Source: Lentzea xinjiangensis
GTDB taxonomy: Bacteria > Actinomycetota > Actinomycetes > Mycobacteriales > Pseudonocardiaceae
Direction: 5' to 3'
Assembly (NCBI RefSeq): GCF_900110955.1
Contig: NZ_FOFR01000008.1
Coordinates: forward strand, 124,001 to 188,000
Length of the DNA stretch: 64,000 bases
The number at the start of each line of letters is the position of its first letter. The first letter of the stretch is position 1. The notes below the pieces were generated by a model that was given only the letters and a program-made list of their open reading frames with translations, was not told the DNA's origin and made no database searches. The position numbers and the translations under genes were made by a program. Positions 8,664 to 17,011 of the stretch are shown here, in pieces.

Positions 8664-8677
8664 TGGGAGCGCTCCCA
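8664..8677. promoter_or_regulatory. CebR-type operator upstream of the LPMO
   Basis: TGGGAGCGCTCCCA is a perfect 14-bp palindrome identical to the CebR box known from Streptomyces cellulose-utilisation genes. It lies 46 bp upstream of the LPMO start. CebR is a LacI-family repressor released by cello-oligosaccharides. The box also sits in the region shared with the divergent hydrolase gene. Confidence 0.8.
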
Positions 8678-8956
8678 GAACATTTAAATTACACGTAACA
8701 CTTCGGAATCACAAGGAAACAGTGAGTGATGGCGGCGCTCCGCGTCGAAGACGATCTCGAGCAGAAGATCGTCGACTCGGCCGAAGCCCCCTTGACAGGC
8801 GAGAACACCGTTTCTCTCACAGTGGCGCGGGTTCGCCGCAATCGTCGAACAATTCGACACCGGCCGTGCCGTCGGCGGCGCCTCCCGGCGTCCGGGCGGG
8901 CCTGGAATGATCGGCTTCCGGCCGAAGGCCGCCGTTTCACCACTGGGGAGTCATCT

Positions 8957-9838
8957 GTGCGGTTGGAGCTGAGCACCTTCATCGACCCGGCGCTCGCGGA
9001 GCACGTCGAAGAGGCCAGGCAGGAGAACGCCAGGAGGGGCATCAGGAGAGGACCGGGCAGCCTCGCCGAGCTGTGGGAGATCAGGCGCGGGGCGGACCGG
9101 CTCCCGGACTCCACGCTGGTCGAGGCAGGCGGGCGGCAGGTCCCCGTCCGGCTCCACCTCCCCTGCGCGGTGCCGCGCGGTGTCCACCTCGACTTCCACG
9201 GCGGCGGCTTCTACCTGGGCCGCACGGCGCAGGACGACGTCCGCAACCAGCGCCTCGCGGACGCGCTGGGGATCGTCGTCGTGAGCGTCGACCACCGACT
9301 CGCCCCGGAACACCCGTGGCCCGCCGCGCCCGACGACGCCGAAACCGCGGCGCTCTGGCTCCTCGGAGAAGAGCGCTTCAACGCGCTGAAGCTCACCATC
9401 GGCGGCTTCTCGGCGGGAGCCACGCTCGCCGTCACCACCCTCCTGCGGCTCAAGGAACGCGGTGCGGCCGACCGGTTCGCCGGCGCCGCGCTGCAGTTCG
9501 GCACGTACGACCTGAGCGGCCTCACCCCCGCCGGGCGGTTGATCGCCGACGAGTACTTCATCCAGGCGTACGCGGGCCACGCGCCGGACCGCACCGTCCC
9601 CGACATCTCCCCCGTCTTCGGCGACCTGCGGGGCCTGCCGCCGCTGCTGGTGGTCGTCGGCGCCCTGGACGTGCTGCTGGAGGACAACCTCGCCATGGCG
9701 GCACGGGCAGCGGCGGTCGGCGAAGTCGACCTCCGGGTGTACCCGGAGTCGCGGCACGGTTTCACCAACCGCGACACGGGCATGGCTCGGGCGGCACGGC
9801 ACGACGTCGAACGCTGGCTCGCCGACCGCCTCTCCTGA
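8957..9838 (+). CDS. Alpha/beta hydrolase of the hormone-sensitive lipase family
   Basis: Predicted cytoplasmic esterase/lipase of 293 residues. It shows the HGGGF oxyanion motif, the nucleophile motif GFSAG, VGALDVLLEDN around the likely catalytic Asp, and SRHGF with the catalytic His. The frame is open further upstream, but GTG 8957 is the best start: GGGGAG lies 6 bp before it and the upstream translation is Arg-rich with no family similarity. The gene is divergent from the LPMO across about 340 bp that hold the CebR-type box and no other gene I can support. The natural substrate is unknown; small acyl esters are the family norm. Confidence 0.85.
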   Translation: MRLELSTFIDPALAEHVEEARQENARRGIRRGPGSLAELWEIRRGADRLPDSTLVEAGGRQVPVRLHLPCAVPRGVHLDFHGGGFYLGRTAQDDVRNQRLADALGIVVVSVDHRLAPEHPWPAAPDDAETAALWLLGEERFNALKLTIGGFSAGATLAVTTLLRLKERGAADRFAGAALQFGTYDLSGLTPAGRLIADEYFIQAYAGHAPDRTVPDISPVFGDLRGLPPLLVVVGALDVLLEDNLAMAARAAAVGEVDLRVYPESRHGFTNRDTGMARAARHDVERWLADRLS

Positions 9839-10001
9839 CCCCGCCAGCCGGAGGCGGCGGCACGAAGCCCGGCGAACTCCGGGACGCCGAGCCGTTCGTC
9901 TGCCACCCTGGGCTACGCGGCGAGCGGCCTGCCGGGGGCGCACCACCGCCATCTCGGCCGTGATGCCCCGCCGCCGGGCAGGGCTGAGCGGAGGCGGGGA
10001 C

Positions 10002-12806
10002 GTGGCGGTCGAGATCGCACTGCTCGGAGAAGTGGGCGTGCGGATCGACGGGCACCCCGTCGAGGTCGGGCCCGCACGGCAGCGGTGCGTGCTCGCGGCA
10101 CTGGCGGTCGACGTCGCCAGGACCGTGCCGGTGCCGCGGCTGGTCGAACGGGTCTGGGGCGCCGCCCCACCACCGCGGGCGCGGGCGACGTTGCACAGCT
10201 ACCTGTCCCGGTTGCGCCGGGCGTTCGCCGGCACCGACGCGGTGCAGGTCGTCAGCCGGCCGAACGGCTACGCACTCGTCACTGACAAGTCCACTGTGGA
10301 CCTCATGCGGTTCCGCGCGCTGCGCGACGAGGCGCGCGGACACACCGACGACCGGGTCGTCGCACGCGTCCTCACCGAGGCGGCGCGGCTGTGGCGGGGC
10401 GAACCGCTGACCGGCATCGGCGGCGAGTGGGCCGCCCTCACCCGTGACCTGCTCGCCGGCGAACGGGACGCGGCCCGGCTCGACCTCGTCGACGCACGGC
10501 TGCGGCTCGGGCACGGCCCGGAGCTGCTCACCGCGACCGCCGCCGCGGCGACGGCCTCACCGCTCGACGAACGCGTTGCGGCGCAACACATGCGCGCCCT
10601 CGCCCAGGCGGGCCGGATCCCCGAGGCGCTCGACCGGTTCCGCGCCGTGCGGGCCCGGCTCGTCGCGGAGCTCGGCACCGAGCCCGGCGCGGAGCTGCGC
10701 GAGCTGCACGAGACCCTCCTGCGCAACGACCGGGAGCCCTCCGCCGCGGTGACCGTGCCGAGGCAGCTCCCGTCCGCGCCCGCGCACTTCGTCGGCCGGG
10801 GTCAGGACCTGGCCGCGCTGGACGACGCCCTGCGCACCGCCGGGATCGCGACGATCGCGGGCGCGGGAGGCATGGGCAAGACCTGGCTCGCCCTGCACTG
10901 GGCGCACCGCAACCTGCACCGCTTCCCGGACGGCCAGCTGTTCGTCGACCTGCGCGGGTTCAGCCCCGACGAGACGCCGATGGACCCCGACGCCGCCATC
11001 CGCGGTTTCCTGCACGCGCTCGGCGTCGACGCGAGCCGCGTCCCGGCGGACCCGCACGGCAGAGCCGCGTTGTTCCGCGACCTGACGGCACGGCGCCGGA
11101 TGCTCGTGGTCGCCGACAACGCCGCCGACGCCGCCCAGGTCGCCCCGATCCTGCCCGTCGGCGGCACCTGCCGCGTGCTCGTGACCAGCCGCAACCGGCT
11201 GTCCGGGCTCGTCACCGCGCACGGCGCGCGAGCGGTCCGCCTGGACGTGCTCCCCGGCCACGACGCGGGCTCGTTGCTGGCGGGCCGGATCGGCGCGGCA
11301 CGGCTGGGCACCGACCCCCTCGCCGTGACCCGACTGGTCGAGCTGTGCGGCGGGCTGCCGCTGGCGCTGAGCATCGTCGGCGCGCGCATCCTCACCGAAC
11401 CGGACCTGTCGCCCGCCGCCATCGCCCGGCAGCTCGAGGAGCTGGGACTCGGCGCACTCGACGCGGACCCGAGCGTCAGCGTGCCGGTGGTGCTGTCCTG
11501 GTCGTACCGCACCCTGACCGGCACGCAGAAGAAGGTGTTCGCCCTGCTGGGCATCGCTCCCGGCGAGGACGTCGGCCTGGTGGCGACCGCCAGCCTGGCC
11601 GATTTGTCCACAGAGGACACAGCGGTGGCGCTGCGCGCGCTGGAGCAGGCGTCGCTGGTCTCGATCGGCAGCGGGTTCCGCGTCCGGGCGCACGACCTCG
11701 TCCGCGCCTACGCGGCCGAACGCGCCCGGCAGGTCCCCGGCCGCGAGGAGGCACTGCGCCGCCTGGTCGACCACCACGCGCACACCGCGCACGCCAACAA
11801 CCGGCTGATCGACCCGCACCGCCCGTCGATCGCCATCGGTGAGGCCGCACCGGGCACCCACGTGTCCCCCGCCGCCGACCGGGCCGGTGCGCTCGCCTGG
11901 TTCGACGCGGAACGGGGCACGTACCGCGCGGTGCAGCGGACGGCGGCGGCACGGGGCTGGAACGACGTGGCCGTGCTGATGGCCAGGGTGTCGCACACCT
12001 ACCACCAGCTCCGGGGCCACCTCGACGACGAGCTCGCGATGTGGCAGACCGCCATCGACGTCGCGCGGGACCCGCTGGACAGGGTGATCGCGCACCGGAT
12101 CAGGGGCAGCAGCCTCGGGCAGGTCCAGCGCTACGCCGAGGCGGAGCACCACCTCGGCGAGGCGCTCGCACTGGCCGAGCGGGTCGGTGAGCCGCTGCCG
12201 CTCGCCGACACGCACGGTGCGCTGACGTGGCTGTGGGCGAGCCGGTCGCAGTTCGACAAGGCCTTCGCCCACGCGGAAGCCTCGCTGCCGTACTACGAGA
12301 AGTCCGGCAACAAGATGCTGATCGCTCTGGCGCACAACAACATCGGGCTCTGCGCGGCGGAGTTCGGCGACACCGCCCGCGGTCGCGAGTGCGCCACCAG
12401 GGCCCTGGTGCTGCTCCGCGAGCTCGGCGACCCGCACGGCGAGGCGGCCGCCATCGACACGCTCGCCCGCATCGAGCACCAGACCGGCGACCACACCGCG
12501 GCCATCAGGCTCTACGAGCGGGCGCTGGAGCTGCTCCGGGCCGTCGACGACGACTACGGCACCGCCAACACGCTGATCGACCTCGGCCACCCGCACCTCG
12601 CGCTCGGGCAGCCGGAACGGGCGGAGCAGGTCTGGCGGCGGGCACTGGAGATGCTCGAGCGGCAGGGCCGCGACGACGAGGCCGACCGCCTGCGCGAGCA
12701 GCTCGCGGCGGTCCCCAGGGTGATGGTCGGCATCGGGGCCGGCGACGCGTCCCGGGGGCGCGACACCTTCGACGCCCCGGACTCCGGGCGCTCGTCAGGA
12801 CCGTGA
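10002..12806 (+). CDS. AfsR/SARP-type regulator (SARP-BTAD, NB-ARC, TPR)
   Basis: Large transcriptional activator of about 934 residues. The order is an OmpR-like SARP winged helix (VEIALLGEVGVRIDG..., about 1-95), a bacterial transcriptional activation domain (to about 245), an NB-ARC STAND ATPase (Walker A GAGGMGKTWLAL, then LVVADNAADAAQVAPILP and a GLPLAL motif), and C-terminal TPR repeats (about 670-900). GTG 10002 is preferred because GGAGGCGGGG lies directly before it; the upstream ATG (9963) has no such site. Proteins of this type switch on secondary-metabolite genes after nucleotide-dependent oligomerisation. It sits next to the siderophore cluster but is separated from it by an iron box, so a direct link is only inferred. 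Confidence 0.88.
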   Translation: MAVEIALLGEVGVRIDGHPVEVGPARQRCVLAALAVDVARTVPVPRLVERVWGAAPPPRARATLHSYLSRLRRAFAGTDAVQVVSRPNGYALVTDKSTVDLMRFRALRDEARGHTDDRVVARVLTEAARLWRGEPLTGIGGEWAALTRDLLAGERDAARLDLVDARLRLGHGPELLTATAAAATASPLDERVAAQHMRALAQAGRIPEALDRFRAVRARLVAELGTEPGAELRELHETLLRNDREPSAAVTVPRQLPSAPAHFVGRGQDLAALDDALRTAGIATIAGAGGMGKTWLALHWAHRNLHRFPDGQLFVDLRGFSPDETPMDPDAAIRGFLHALGVDASRVPADPHGRAALFRDLTARRRMLVVADNAADAAQVAPILPVGGTCRVLVTSRNRLSGLVTAHGARAVRLDVLPGHDAGSLLAGRIGAARLGTDPLAVTRLVELCGGLPLALSIVGARILTEPDLSPAAIARQLEELGLGALDADPSVSVPVVLSWSYRTLTGTQKKVFALLGIAPGEDVGLVATASLADLSTEDTAVALRALEQASLVSIGSGFRVRAHDLVRAYAAERARQVPGREEALRRLVDHHAHTAHANNRLIDPHRPSIAIGEAAPGTHVSPAADRAGALAWFDAERGTYRAVQRTAAARGWNDVAVLMARVSHTYHQLRGHLDDELAMWQTAIDVARDPLDRVIAHRIRGSSLGQVQRYAEAEHHLGEALALAERVGEPLPLADTHGALTWLWASRSQFDKAFAHAEASLPYYEKSGNKMLIALAHNNIGLCAAEFGDTARGRECATRALVLLRELGDPHGEAAAIDTLARIEHQTGDHTAAIRLYERALELLRAVDDDYGTANTLIDLGHPHLALGQPERAEQVWRRALEMLERQGRDDEADRLREQLAAVPRVMVGIGAGDASRGRDTFDAPDSGRSSGP

Positions 12807-12824
12807 AACCTACCCGGAACGGAG

Positions 12825-12843
12825 TTAGGTAAGGGTGCCCTGG
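12825..12843. promoter_or_regulatory. Iron box before the permease genes
   Basis: TTAGGTAAGGGTGCCCTGG matches 13 of 19 positions of the DmdR/IdeR consensus TTAGGTTAGGCTAACCTAA. It lies 36 bp before the first permease start, so the uptake genes are probably repressed when iron is plentiful. Confidence 0.6.
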
Positions 12844-12878
12844 GTGAAAGCGGGTGGCGGGAGCTAACGTACCCCGTC

Positions 12879-13943
12879 GTGAGCATCGTGGAGGAGCAAC
12901 GCGGGCCGGCTCCCGCACCGGCTGCGGGGAACCCGCGTCAGCGGCGGCTGGCCGGGCTGGCGTGCCTGGTCGCGCTGCTCGCCGCGGCCGCGGTGCTGTC
13001 ACTGGTCGTCGGCGCCCGCTCGCTCACCCCGGCCGAGGTCTGGCAGGGGCTGTTCGGCGAGCCCGGCACCGACCAGCGGCTCACCGAGATCACCCTCATC
13101 GTGCAGACGCTGCGCGTGCCGCGGACGGTGCTCGCGGTCGTGGCGGGCATCGCGCTCGGCATGGCGGGCGCGCTGATCCAGGGGCACACCCGCAACCCCA
13201 TCGCGGACACCGGCCTGCTCGGCGTCAACTCCGGTGCCTCGTTCGCCGTGGTGCTCGCCGTCTACCTGTTCGGGCTGCAGAACCCGGTCCAGTACCTGTG
13301 GTTCGCGTTCCTGGGCGCGGGGGCGGCCGGGGTGGTCGTGTTCGGGCTGTCGAGCCTGGGCCGCGGCGCCGGCAACCCGCTCACCCTCGTCCTGGCGGGT
13401 CAGGGCGTCACGATCTTCCTCACCGCGATGACCGGCGCCATCGCCCTCGCCGACAAGCAGGCCCTGGACGTGCTGCGGTTCTTCAACGCGGGGTCGGTGC
13501 AGGGCGTCGGCTACGACGTGATCGGGCTCGCGGCGGTCTTCGTGGCGGCCGGCGTGGTGCTCGCGCTGTTCAACCTGCCCGCGATCAACCTGCTGAACCT
13601 CGGCGACGACGTCGCCCGCGGCCTCGGCGTGAACATCGCGCTGGGCAGGACGATCGGCGTCGTGGCCGTCACGCTGCTCGCGGGCGCGGCCACGGCGGCG
13701 TGCGGACCGATCGCGTTCCTGGGCCTGATGGTCGCGCACATCGCGCGGTGGCTGACCGGGCCGGACTACCGGTTCCTGGTGCCGTACGCCGGATTGCTCG
13801 GCGCGCTCGTGCTGCTCGTCGCCGACATCACGGGACGGCTCGTGGTGCGGCCCGCAGAACTGCAGGCAGGCATCGTCATCGCCCTGATCGGCGCACCGTT
13901 CTTCGCGGCGCTGGTCTGGCTCGGGAAGTTCAGGCAGGCATGA
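12879..13943 (+). CDS. cchC: Ferric-siderophore ABC permease 1 (FecCD family)
   Basis: Integral membrane subunit of a ferric-siderophore importer, 354 residues with about ten hydrophobic helices. Family motifs include LRVPRTVLAVVAGIALGMAGALIQGHTRNPIADTG at the second helix and ACGPIAFLGLMVAHIARWLTGPDYR near the ATPase-coupling loop. The GTG start follows an iron box. The stop overlaps the start of the second permease (ATGA), so the two are coupled and probably form a heterodimer. Gene order from here to 32385 follows coelichelin cchC to cchJ of Streptomyces coelicolor; the symbol is assigned on order and family, not on a database comparison. Confidence 0.9.
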   Translation: MSIVEEQRGPAPAPAAGNPRQRRLAGLACLVALLAAAAVLSLVVGARSLTPAEVWQGLFGEPGTDQRLTEITLIVQTLRVPRTVLAVVAGIALGMAGALIQGHTRNPIADTGLLGVNSGASFAVVLAVYLFGLQNPVQYLWFAFLGAGAAGVVVFGLSSLGRGAGNPLTLVLAGQGVTIFLTAMTGAIALADKQALDVLRFFNAGSVQGVGYDVIGLAAVFVAAGVVLALFNLPAINLLNLGDDVARGLGVNIALGRTIGVVAVTLLAGAATAACGPIAFLGLMVAHIARWLTGPDYRFLVPYAGLLGALVLLVADITGRLVVRPAELQAGIVIALIGAPFFAALVWLGKFRQA

Positions 13944-14989
13944 GCGCACAGATGCACCCCGGTGTCCGCGTCGGCGGCTGGTCCTGGGTCTGGCGGCCGT
14001 GGATCGCGCTCGTGACGGTCCTGCTGGCGGCGGCGACCTTCCTGGTCTTCTGCGTGTCGATCTCGGTGGGCGACTTCACCATCGAGCTCACCGCGGTGGT
14101 CAAGACCCTGGTCGGGCAGGGCGAGCGGGTCGACGAGTTCGTGATCATGGACCTGCGGATGCCCCGCGCGCTCGTCGGCCTGATCGCGGGCCTGGCGCTG
14201 GGCATCTCCGGGGCGCTCACGCAGTCGATCGCGCGCAACCCGCTCGCGAGCCCCGACGTCCTCGGCATCACCTCCGGCGCCAGCGCCACCGCGGTCTTCG
14301 TCGTGACGGCGAGCGGCGGCGCGGCGATCGGCGGCTCGCTCGGACTGCCCGCCGCGGCGCTGCTGGGCGGACTGCTGACCGGGTTCCTCGTCTACTTCCT
14401 GGCGTGGAAGAAGGGCATCGACGGGTTCCGGCTGATCCTCATCGGCGTCTCGGTCAACGCGGCCATGCAGGCGCTCACGACGTGGTTGCTCGCGCTGGCG
14501 GACATCCGCGACGTGGCCCGCGCGCAGGCCTGGCTCGTCGGGTCGCTGAACGCGCGGTCGTGGACGGAGGTGTGGACGTCGCTGTGGCTCGCCGCAGCGC
14601 TCGTCCTGGTCGTGCTCTTCGTCTCGTTCCAGCTCAAGCCGATGCACTTCGGCGACGACGTGGCCGCGGGCCTCGGCGTCCGGCACTCCGCGGTGCGCGC
14701 GGTGCTGCTGCTGTGCGCGGTGCTGCTCGCGAGTGTCGCGGTGAGCGCGGCGGGCCCGGTGCCGTTCATCGCGCTGGTCGCGCCCCAGATCGCCATGCGG
14801 CTGCAACGGTCCCCCGTCCCGCCGCTCGTCGCGTCCGGGCTGTTCGGCGCGGTGCTGCTGATCAGCTCCGACCTCATCGCGCGGACCGTGCTGCCCGGCG
14901 GCCTGCCGGTCGGCATCGTCACGGCGATCATCGGCGGCCCGTTCCTGGTCTACCTGCTCGTCCGGGCGAACCTGAAGCGCTCGGCCTAG
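13940..14989 (+). CDS. cchD: Ferric-siderophore ABC permease 2 (FecCD family)
   Basis: Partner permease of 349 residues with about ten membrane helices. FecCD motifs: LRMPRALVGLIAGLALGISGALTQSIARNPLASPDVLGITSGAS and the coupling loop AAGPVPFIALVAPQIAMRL. The ATG at 13940 overlaps the stop of the first permease; a longer in-frame reading from 12854 is only a shadow of that gene. It would form the membrane channel with the upstream permease and work with the ATPase and lipoprotein that follow. The stop is followed at once by an iron box. Confidence 0.9.
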   Translation: MSAQMHPGVRVGGWSWVWRPWIALVTVLLAAATFLVFCVSISVGDFTIELTAVVKTLVGQGERVDEFVIMDLRMPRALVGLIAGLALGISGALTQSIARNPLASPDVLGITSGASATAVFVVTASGGAAIGGSLGLPAAALLGGLLTGFLVYFLAWKKGIDGFRLILIGVSVNAAMQALTTWLLALADIRDVARAQAWLVGSLNARSWTEVWTSLWLAAALVLVVLFVSFQLKPMHFGDDVAAGLGVRHSAVRAVLLLCAVLLASVAVSAAGPVPFIALVAPQIAMRLQRSPVPPLVASGLFGAVLLISSDLIARTVLPGGLPVGIVTAIIGGPFLVYLLVRANLKRSA

Positions 14990-15000
14990 GTAAAGCTCAC

Positions 15001-15019
15001 TTAAGTAAGGTTGGCCTAT
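15001..15019. promoter_or_regulatory. Iron box abutting the ATPase start
   Basis: TTAAGTAAGGTTGGCCTAT matches 13 of 19 consensus positions and overlaps the first bases of the ATPase start codon. A bound repressor here would block initiation directly. It implies a separate iron-controlled start point inside the cluster. Confidence 0.6.
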
Positions 15020-15851
15020 GACCGCGCTGCGCAACGATGTCGCCCGCCTGGGCGCCGAGGGCGTCACGGTCGGGTACGCCGACCGGGTCGTGCTCGACAA
15101 CCTGGACGTCTCGATCCCGACCGGGGTGATCACCACGGTCATCGGGCCCAACGGCTGCGGCAAGTCCACGTTGCTGCGCACCCTGTCCAGGCTGCTCAAA
15201 CCGAGCCGGGGCACGGTGCTGCTGGACGGCCACGACATCGCGCGGCTGCGGACCAGGGACGTCGCGAAGAAGATGGGGCTGCTCCCGCAGACCCCGATCG
15301 CGCCGGAGGGGCTGACGGTCGCCGACCTGGTCGCCCGCGGCCGGCACCCCCACCAGAGCTGGGTGCGCCAGTGGTCGAGCGACGACGCGGACGTCGTCGC
15401 GGAGGCGTTGCGGATGACCGGCGTCGCCGATCTTGCCCACCGTCCCGTCGACTCGCTCTCGGGCGGCCAGCGGCAGCGGGTGTGGATCTCCATGACGCTC
15501 GCGCAGGGCACCGACCTGCTGCTGCTCGACGAGCCGACCACCTACCTCGACCTCGCGCACGCGATCGACGTCATCGACCTCGTCGACGACCTGCACGAGG
15601 GCGGCTGCACGATCGTGATGGTGCTGCACGACCTGAACCTGGCCGTCCGGTACAGCGACAACCTCATCGTGATGAAGTCGGGGTCGATCGTCGCGCAGGG
15701 GCACCCGAGCGAGGTGATCACGAGCGAGCTGCTGCTGGACACGTTCGGCCTGCAGGCGAAGGTCATCGACGACCCGGTGAGCGAACGGCCGCTGATCGTG
15801 CCGATCGGCAGGACGCACGTGGTACCGAAGAGTGACCAAGAACGAGGTTAG
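15018..15851 (+). CDS. cchE: Ferric-siderophore ABC importer ATPase (FecE/FepC type)
   Basis: ATPase of the siderophore importer, 277 residues. Walker A GPNGCGKSTLL, signature [11 protein letters not shown], Walker B LLLLDEPTTYLDLAH and H-loop VLHDLNLAVRYSD are all intact and match the FecE/FepC subfamily. It energises the two upstream permeases. ATG 15018 lies inside an iron box. Two further iron boxes follow the stop codon, before the binding-protein gene. Confidence 0.93.
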   Translation: MTALRNDVARLGAEGVTVGYADRVVLDNLDVSIPTGVITTVIGPNGCGKSTLLRTLSRLLKPSRGTVLLDGHDIARLRTRDVAKKMGLLPQTPIAPEGLTVADLVARGRHPHQSWVRQWSSDDADVVAEALRMTGVADLAHRPVDSLSGGQRQRVWISMTLAQGTDLLLLDEPTTYLDLAHAIDVIDLVDDLHEGGCTIVMVLHDLNLAVRYSDNLIVMKSGSIVAQGHPSEVITSELLLDTFGLQAKVIDDPVSERPLIVPIGRTHVVPKSDQERG

Positions 15852-15861
15852 CCTGCCCTAA
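15843..15861. promoter_or_regulatory. Iron box 1 upstream of the siderophore-binding lipoprotein
   Basis: CGAGGTTAGCCTGCCCTAA matches 15 of 19 positions of the reversed DmdR/IdeR consensus. It overlaps the end of the ATPase gene and is the first of two tandem boxes ahead of the lipoprotein gene. Confidence 0.65.
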
Positions 15862-15869
15862 CCGGGTGA

Positions 15870-15888
15870 TAAGGTTCGGCTGTCCTAA
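15870..15888. promoter_or_regulatory. Iron box 2 upstream of the siderophore-binding lipoprotein
   Basis: TAAGGTTCGGCTGTCCTAA matches 15 of 19 consensus positions and starts 27 bp after the start of the previous box. Tandem boxes usually mean tighter iron repression. It lies 40 bp before the lipoprotein start. Confidence 0.65.
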
Positions 15889-15927
15889 TCTCCCCCCGCC
15901 GCGTGGGCAGCAAGATAGAGGTGCCGA

Positions 15928-16974
15928 ATGGGCCAGAGAACGACCATGACCTGGAAGCGACTGACCGCTGTGGCAGCAGCCGTGGTGGTCGGTGCCAGCG
16001 TCCTCGCCGGGTGCGGTTCCTCCACGCCCGCCACGACCCCTGACGCGGGCAACGCCTCCGGTGGCACGTTCCCGACCAAGGTCGAGCACTTCTTCGGCAC
16101 GACGGAGATCAAGGAGGCGCCCAAGCGCGTCGTCTCCCTCGGCTACACCGACGACCAGACGATGCTCGCGCTGGGCACCGTCCCGGTCGGCATGGTCGAC
16201 CAGTACCCGAACCCCGAGGGCAAGAGCCCCGACATCAACACCCAGTGGGCCTGGGTGAAGGACAAGTGGGGTTCGACCAAGCCCGAGGTCGTCATGAAGA
16301 ACGGCGACACCGAGCCGAACTACGAGAAGATCGCGCAGCTGCGCCCCGACCTGATCATCGCGGTCTACTCCGAGGCCGACCAGGCCTGGTACGACAAGCT
16401 GACGAAGATCGCTCCGACGGTCGGCAGGACCAAGGCGGAGAAGGAGCCCTTCAGCGCGAAGTGGCAGGACAACGCGCTGCAGATCGCCAAGGCGCTCGGC
16501 AAGGAGGCCGAGGGCGCCAAGATGATCAAGGATGTCGACACCAAGATGGCCGAGGCCAAGAAGGCGAACCCGGCCTGGGCGAACGAGACCGCGGTGGTCA
16601 CGTCCTGGTACAAGGACGCCGTCGCGCCGTTCAGCACGACCGACGTGCGCGGCCAGGTGATCACGGGCATCGGCTTCAAGGGCAACACCAAGGTCGACGA
16701 GCTCGCGGCCGGCAAGTTCTTCGTGACGCTGTCCCCCGAGCGCATCGACGTGATGAACGTCGACCGCATCTTCGTGATCGCCGACGAGGCCGACCAGAAG
16801 TCGCTCAAGGCCTTCGAGCTGTTCAACAACCTGCCCGCGGTGAAGGCGGGCAAGGTCCACTGGCTGCTCGACAGCGAGGGCCCCGCCATCGGTGCCGCGA
16901 TCTCGCAGGCCACCCTGGCGTCCATGCCGTACGCGGTCGACGAGCTGGTGAAGGCCGCCAAGTCGGCTGCCTGA
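15928..16974 (+). CDS. cchF: Ferric-siderophore-binding lipoprotein
   Basis: Extracytoplasmic binding protein of 348 residues that captures the iron-loaded siderophore for the importer. The signal peptide ends in the lipobox VLAGC, so the mature protein is lipid-anchored. FecB-like features include KRVVSLGYTDDQTMLALGTVPVGMV, ...EKIAQLRPDLIIAVYSEADQAWYDKLTKIAPTV and a Lys-rich middle helix. ATG 15928 follows AGAGGTG; ATG 15946 is a possible alternative. Two iron boxes precede it, so it is probably among the most iron-responsive genes of the cluster. Confidence 0.92.
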   Translation: MGQRTTMTWKRLTAVAAAVVVGASVLAGCGSSTPATTPDAGNASGGTFPTKVEHFFGTTEIKEAPKRVVSLGYTDDQTMLALGTVPVGMVDQYPNPEGKSPDINTQWAWVKDKWGSTKPEVVMKNGDTEPNYEKIAQLRPDLIIAVYSEADQAWYDKLTKIAPTVGRTKAEKEPFSAKWQDNALQIAKALGKEAEGAKMIKDVDTKMAEAKKANPAWANETAVVTSWYKDAVAPFSTTDVRGQVITGIGFKGNTKVDELAAGKFFVTLSPERIDVMNVDRIFVIADEADQKSLKAFELFNNLPAVKAGKVHWLLDSEGPAIGAAISQATLASMPYAVDELVKAAKSAA

Positions 16975-17011
16975 CGGCACAACAGCACAACCCTGCGAAA
17001 GGTCTCCCCTC

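Noticed and set aside
12854-13939. Longer start for the second permease at 12854
   Set aside because: It lies over the first permease in another frame; the real start is the ATG overlapping that gene's stop.
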